Shown: positions 4,774 to 7,386 of the stretch, piece after piece
Layout of the letters: each line of letters begins with the position of its first letter
How positions within the stretch are numbered: position 1 is the first letter of the stretch
NCBI GenBank assembly: GCA_946618745.1
Contig: CAMOLN010000043.1
Coordinates: forward strand, 1-7,386
Source: an uncultured Alphaproteobacteria bacterium
GTDB lineage: Bacteria; Pseudomonadota; Alphaproteobacteria; RF32; CAG-239
Direction of reading: 5' to 3'
DNA: 7,386 nucleotides
Position numbers and translations under genes: made by a program
Notes under the pieces: model-generated
What the model was told of the DNA's origin: nothing
The model's database searches: none
The model's input: the letters and a program-made list of their open reading frames with translations, nothing else

Positions 4774-7194
4774 ATGATAAACTTTAAAAAAGTAAGTGCG
4801 TGGGCTGCCGCCATTTTGTTGGCAACAGCTAACGGTGCTTTTGCTTCCGAGATGGATTTGAAAGTTCCGTCATTGGATGTAGCTTATGACATTTTCGGTT
4901 ACTCAATTACGGGTTCTGAAGTTTTGTTGTATGGCTTAGGTCTTTGCGCATTCGGAATGTTGTTCGGATTGTGCGAATTTTTCGGCATTAAAAAATTGCC
5001 CGCACATGAGGCTATGTTGCGTGTTTCGAATACCATTTATGAAACTTGCAAAACCTACATGCGTCAACAGGCAAAGTTGTTGGTTGTATTAGAAGTATTT
5101 ATTGCAGCTTGCATTTTCTACTATTTCTACTATTTGAATCATACACCGTTGCCCAAAGTTTTGACAGTTTTGGGTTGGTCTTTATTGGGTATTTTGGGAT
5201 CGTTCTCGGTTGCATGGTTCGGTATGAGAATCAACACTTATGCAAACTCTCGCACAGCATTTATGTCGCTCAAAGGCAAACCTTATCCGGTTATGAACTT
5301 GCCGTTGCGCTCCGGTATGTCAATCGGTGTTTTGTTGGTTTGTGTTGAACTCATTATGATGATTTCAATTTTGCTCTTTGTTGACAAAGAAAATGCCGGT
5401 GCTTGCTTTATCGGATTTGCTATCGGCGAATCGTTAGGTGCTTCTGCCTTGCGTATATGCGGCGGTATTTTCACCAAGATTGCCGATATCGGTGCTGACT
5501 TGATGAAAATCATTTTCAAAATTGATGAAGATGATGCTCGTAACCCTGGTGTGATTGCAGACTGTACCGGTGATAATGCCGGCGATTCAGTCGGACCTAC
5601 CGCTGACGGTTTTGAGACTTATGGTGTTACCGGTGTGGCTTTGGTCAGCTTTATCGTTTTAGGTGCCGGCATGATGTATGCCAACAACGGCGATTTGGTA
5701 TTGATGGCTAACGGTGTTGATATTCAAGCTCGCTTGATTGTTTGGATTTTCACCATGCGTTTGTTGATGATTTTAACCTCAATCGTTGCTTATTGGTTGA
5801 ACGGCATTTGCTCAAAGGCTGTTTACGGCAACAAAAAGGCTTTCGATTTTGAGAAACCTTTGACCAGTTTGATTTGGTTGACTTCATTGATTTCGATTGC
5901 GGTAACTTTCGGTGTTTCTTACATCATGATTGGCGGATTGGATGCAGACTTGTGGTGGAAGCTGTCGGTTATCATTTCCTGCGGTACTTTAGCTGCAGCT
6001 TTGATTCCGGAATTTACCAAAATCTTTACCTCGTCAAAATCAAAGCATGTTGAAGAAGTTGTTAATGCTTCGCGCGAGGCCGGTGCTTCGTTGAACATTA
6101 TTTCCGGTATTGTTGCCGGTAACTTCTCAGCCTTCTGGCAAGGTTTGGTTATGGTCGGTTTAATGGCAGTTGCCTTCTTTACCGCACGTACCGGATTAGA
6201 CGGATTTATGGTTTATCCGACTGTATTTGCCTTTGGTTTGGTTGCTTTCGGTATGCTGGGTATGGGACCGGTTACTATTGCAGTTGACAGCTATGGTCCG
6301 GTTACCGATAACGCTCAATCAGTGTTTGAACTTTCACAAATTGAAAATATCAAAGGCATTGCCAAAGATATTCAAAAAGAATATGGCTTCAAACCTGATT
6401 TTGAAGGCGGTAAGCACCATTTGGAATCCAATGACTCTGCCGGTAATACCTTTAAGGCTACGGCTAAACCGGTATTGATCGGAACTGCGGTTATCGGTGC
6501 AACAACCATGATTTTCTCAATCATTTTGTTGTTGAACTTAAAGTTGAACTTGTTGGATCCGGAAGTTTTGTTCGGTATCATCTTGGGTGGTGCGGTTATC
6601 TTCTGGTTCTCGGGTGCTTCAATGCAGGCGGTATCTACCGGTGCATATCGTGCAGTTAACTATATTAAGAAACACATTAAACTTAATACAGCTAAAGCTG
6701 CTTCGATTGAAGATTCGAAAAAAGTTGTTCAAATTTGCACATTGTATGCACAAAAAGGTATGTTTAATATCTTTATCGTAATTTTCTCATTTACGATTGC
6801 TTTTGCTTGCTTTGATGCAAACTTGTTCGCCAGTTATTTGATTTCAATCGCCGTATTTGGTTTGTTCCAAGCCTTGTATATGGCTAATGCCGGCGGTGCA
6901 TGGGATAATGCCAAGAAAGTGGTTGAAGTTGACTTGAACGAAAAAGGCACACCGTTGCATGATGCATCGGTTGTAGGCGACACCGTTGGTGATCCTTACA
7001 AAGATACTTCATCAGTGGCCTTAAACCCGATTATTAAATTTACCACTTTGTTCGGATTGTTGGCAGTTGAAATGGCCGTATCCGCTCCGAAGTGTGTATC
7101 TATGGGCTTGGGTATTGCCTTCTTTGTATTGGGCTTGATCTTTGTATGGAGATCGTTCTATTGCATGCGCATAGAGCCCAAAGTCAAAGACTAA
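4774..7194 (+). CDS. hppA: Membrane-bound ion-translocating pyrophosphatase, divergent probably K+-independent type
   Basis: HppA is a multi-spanning inner-membrane pump that couples PPi hydrolysis to export of H+ or Na+. Diagnostic blocks are in order: GGIFTKIADIGADL (230-243), DARNPGVIADCTGDNAGD (254-271) followed by VGPTADGFETYG, GNTFKATAK (557-565), NAGGAWDNAKK (705-715) and GDTVGDPYKDTS (735-746). Lys561 occupies the position that is Lys in K+-independent and Ala in K+-dependent enzymes, suggesting K+ independence. GDSVGPTADGFETYG replaces the common GDVAGMGADLFESY, and the usual D-x7-K-x-E motif is not intact after Asp238 (residues 246 and 248 are Ile and Phe), placing it in a divergent subgroup. 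At 806 residues it is longer than typical (about 650-770). It opens with a signal-peptide-like segment ending AFA-S (residue 25). AAGGA lies 7 nt before ATG. The pumped ion cannot be decided from sequence alone. Confidence 0.96.
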   Translation: MINFKKVSAWAAAILLATANGAFASEMDLKVPSLDVAYDIFGYSITGSEVLLYGLGLCAFGMLFGLCEFFGIKKLPAHEAMLRVSNTIYETCKTYMRQQAKLLVVLEVFIAACIFYYFYYLNHTPLPKVLTVLGWSLLGILGSFSVAWFGMRINTYANSRTAFMSLKGKPYPVMNLPLRSGMSIGVLLVCVELIMMISILLFVDKENAGACFIGFAIGESLGASALRICGGIFTKIADIGADLMKIIFKIDEDDARNPGVIADCTGDNAGDSVGPTADGFETYGVTGVALVSFIVLGAGMMYANNGDLVLMANGVDIQARLIVWIFTMRLLMILTSIVAYWLNGICSKAVYGNKKAFDFEKPLTSLIWLTSLISIAVTFGVSYIMIGGLDADLWWKLSVIISCGTLAAALIPEFTKIFTSSKSKHVEEVVNASREAGASLNIISGIVAGNFSAFWQGLVMVGLMAVAFFTARTGLDGFMVYPTVFAFGLVAFGMLGMGPVTIAVDSYGPVTDNAQSVFELSQIENIKGIAKDIQKEYGFKPDFEGGKHHLESNDSAGNTFKATAKPVLIGTAVIGATTMIFSIILLLNLKLNLLDPEVLFGIILGGAVIFWFSGASMQAVSTGAYRAVNYIKKHIKLNTAKAASIEDSKKVVQICTLYAQKGMFNIFIVIFSFTIAFACFDANLFASYLISIAVFGLFQALYMANAGGAWDNAKKVVEVDLNEKGTPLHDASVVGDTVGDPYKDTSSVALNPIIKFTTLFGLLAVEMAVSAPKCVSMGLGIAFFVLGLIFVWRSFYCMRIEPKVKD

Positions 7195-7231
7195 AGTAAA
7201 AGTGCGCTTAATGGGCGCCTAATACAGAAAG

Positions 7232-7293
7232 CTCCTTAAAAGCTAAGTCATGTACGTTTAAGTACACTCCTGTCGCTTTTAAGGAGTTTTCTT
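7232..7293 (+). terminator. hppA terminator
   Basis: A perfect 12-bp stem (CTCCTTAAAAGC at 7232-7243 with GCTTTTAAGGAG at 7275-7286) carries an inner TGTAC/GTACA hairpin and is followed by TTTTCTT. It starts 37 nt after the hppA stop. The loop is unusually long (31 nt) for a terminator, though the inner 5-bp hairpin shortens it. Confidence 0.65.
7261..7276. repeat. 16-nt direct repeat, copy 1 (AGTACACTCCTGTCGC)
   Basis: This copy covers the right half of the apex hairpin and the first two bases of the terminator's right arm. It is identical over 16 nt to copy 2 at 7357-7372, 96 nt downstream; exact identity of that length so close by is unlikely by chance. See the second copy. Confidence 0.6.
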
Positions 7294-7356
7294 ATTATCC
7301 GCCTCATTTATCGCACTTTTATATATGTGCGTCCTTCACAAAAGAAGGTCTTTCCT

Positions 7357-7372
7357 AGTACACTCCTGTCGC
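7357..7372. repeat. 16-nt direct repeat, copy 2 (AGTACACTCCTGTCGC)
   Basis: It is an exact second copy of 7261-7276. Here the surrounding arms differ: the 3' part runs into a small perfect inverted repeat TCGCAA-T-TTGCGA (7369-7381). A weak hairpin CCTTC/GAAGG (7333-7337 with 7344-7348) lies just before it. The window ends 14 nt later, so a second, different palindromic unit may continue outside. Confidence 0.6.
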
Positions 7373-7386
7373 AATTTGCGAGGGTT

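Larger units (their letters stand above)
7197..7321. repeat. Long imperfect palindromic element, about 125 nt, containing the hppA terminator
   Basis: The two ends are a perfect 10-bp inverted repeat (7197-7206 with 7312-7321). Moving inward, 7207-7231 and 7287-7311 remain partly complementary, with small bulges. The arms then join a perfect 12-bp stem (7232-7243 with 7275-7286). The apex holds a further 5-bp hairpin (7251-7255 with 7262-7266). Nearly the whole segment can therefore fold as one hairpin with arms of about 47 nt. Such units resemble repeated palindromic or MITE-like elements that settle behind genes. Its repetition in this genome cannot be seen from the window. Confidence 0.55.

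Noticed and set aside
1..7386. CRISPR array, transposase, phage genes or tRNA genes
   Set aside because: I saw no regularly spaced repeats, no transposase or integrase motifs, no phage structural genes and no tRNA-like cloverleaf on either strand. The palindromic unit behind hppA encodes nothing.

Overview
This window reads as a low-GC (roughly 40%) bacterial contig with good Shine-Dalgarno sites and sigma70-type promoters. The best guess is an AT-rich Gram-negative, possibly an alphaproteobacterium. That is inference from gene content and promoter style only; no rRNA or other strong taxonomic marker is present.

Layout. Positions 1-230 hold, on the minus strand, the C-terminal part of queA (queuosine biosynthesis), cut by the window edge on one side and by an abrupt loss of homology near 210-240 on the other. 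Immediately across that point a plus-strand gene begins for an M50B-like membrane zinc-protease homologue (HELTH motif), which also seems to lack its N-terminal part. Two genes that both look 5'-truncated at the same spot suggest a rearrangement or an assembly join. The M50B-like gene then converges, with overlapping stop codons, on a minus-strand two-gene operon (2965 to 738): a secreted protein of unknown function followed, 11 nt later, by a divergent MurC-type Mur ligase.

A 113-bp AT-rich divergent promoter region (2966-3078) separates this operon from a plus-strand pair: a TetR-family regulator and, 1 nt after its stop, a second small membrane protein with a zinc-protease-like HELMH motif. 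The pair is probably co-transcribed and translationally coupled.

Positions 4265-4773 contain no convincing gene but are not empty. There is a near-consensus promoter (TTGACA-17-TGTAAT), about 270 nt of strongly structured RNA and a textbook intrinsic terminator. A second promoter follows, and then hppA, a membrane pyrophosphatase of a divergent, probably K+-independent type with a signal-peptide-like N-terminus. The RNA has mutually exclusive terminator and antiterminator-like pairings, so it is either an independent small RNA or an attenuating leader of hppA.

Downstream of hppA, 7197-7321 folds almost end to end into one hairpin about 125 nt long that includes the hppA terminator. A 16-nt motif from its apex recurs exactly at 7357-7372, which suggests a repeat family.

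Functionally the window mixes energy conservation from PPi (hppA), a peptidoglycan-type ligase with an exported partner, and a regulator/membrane-protease pair. No single pathway unites them. The points most worth following are the structured RNA before hppA, the palindromic element after it, and the queA/M50B junction.
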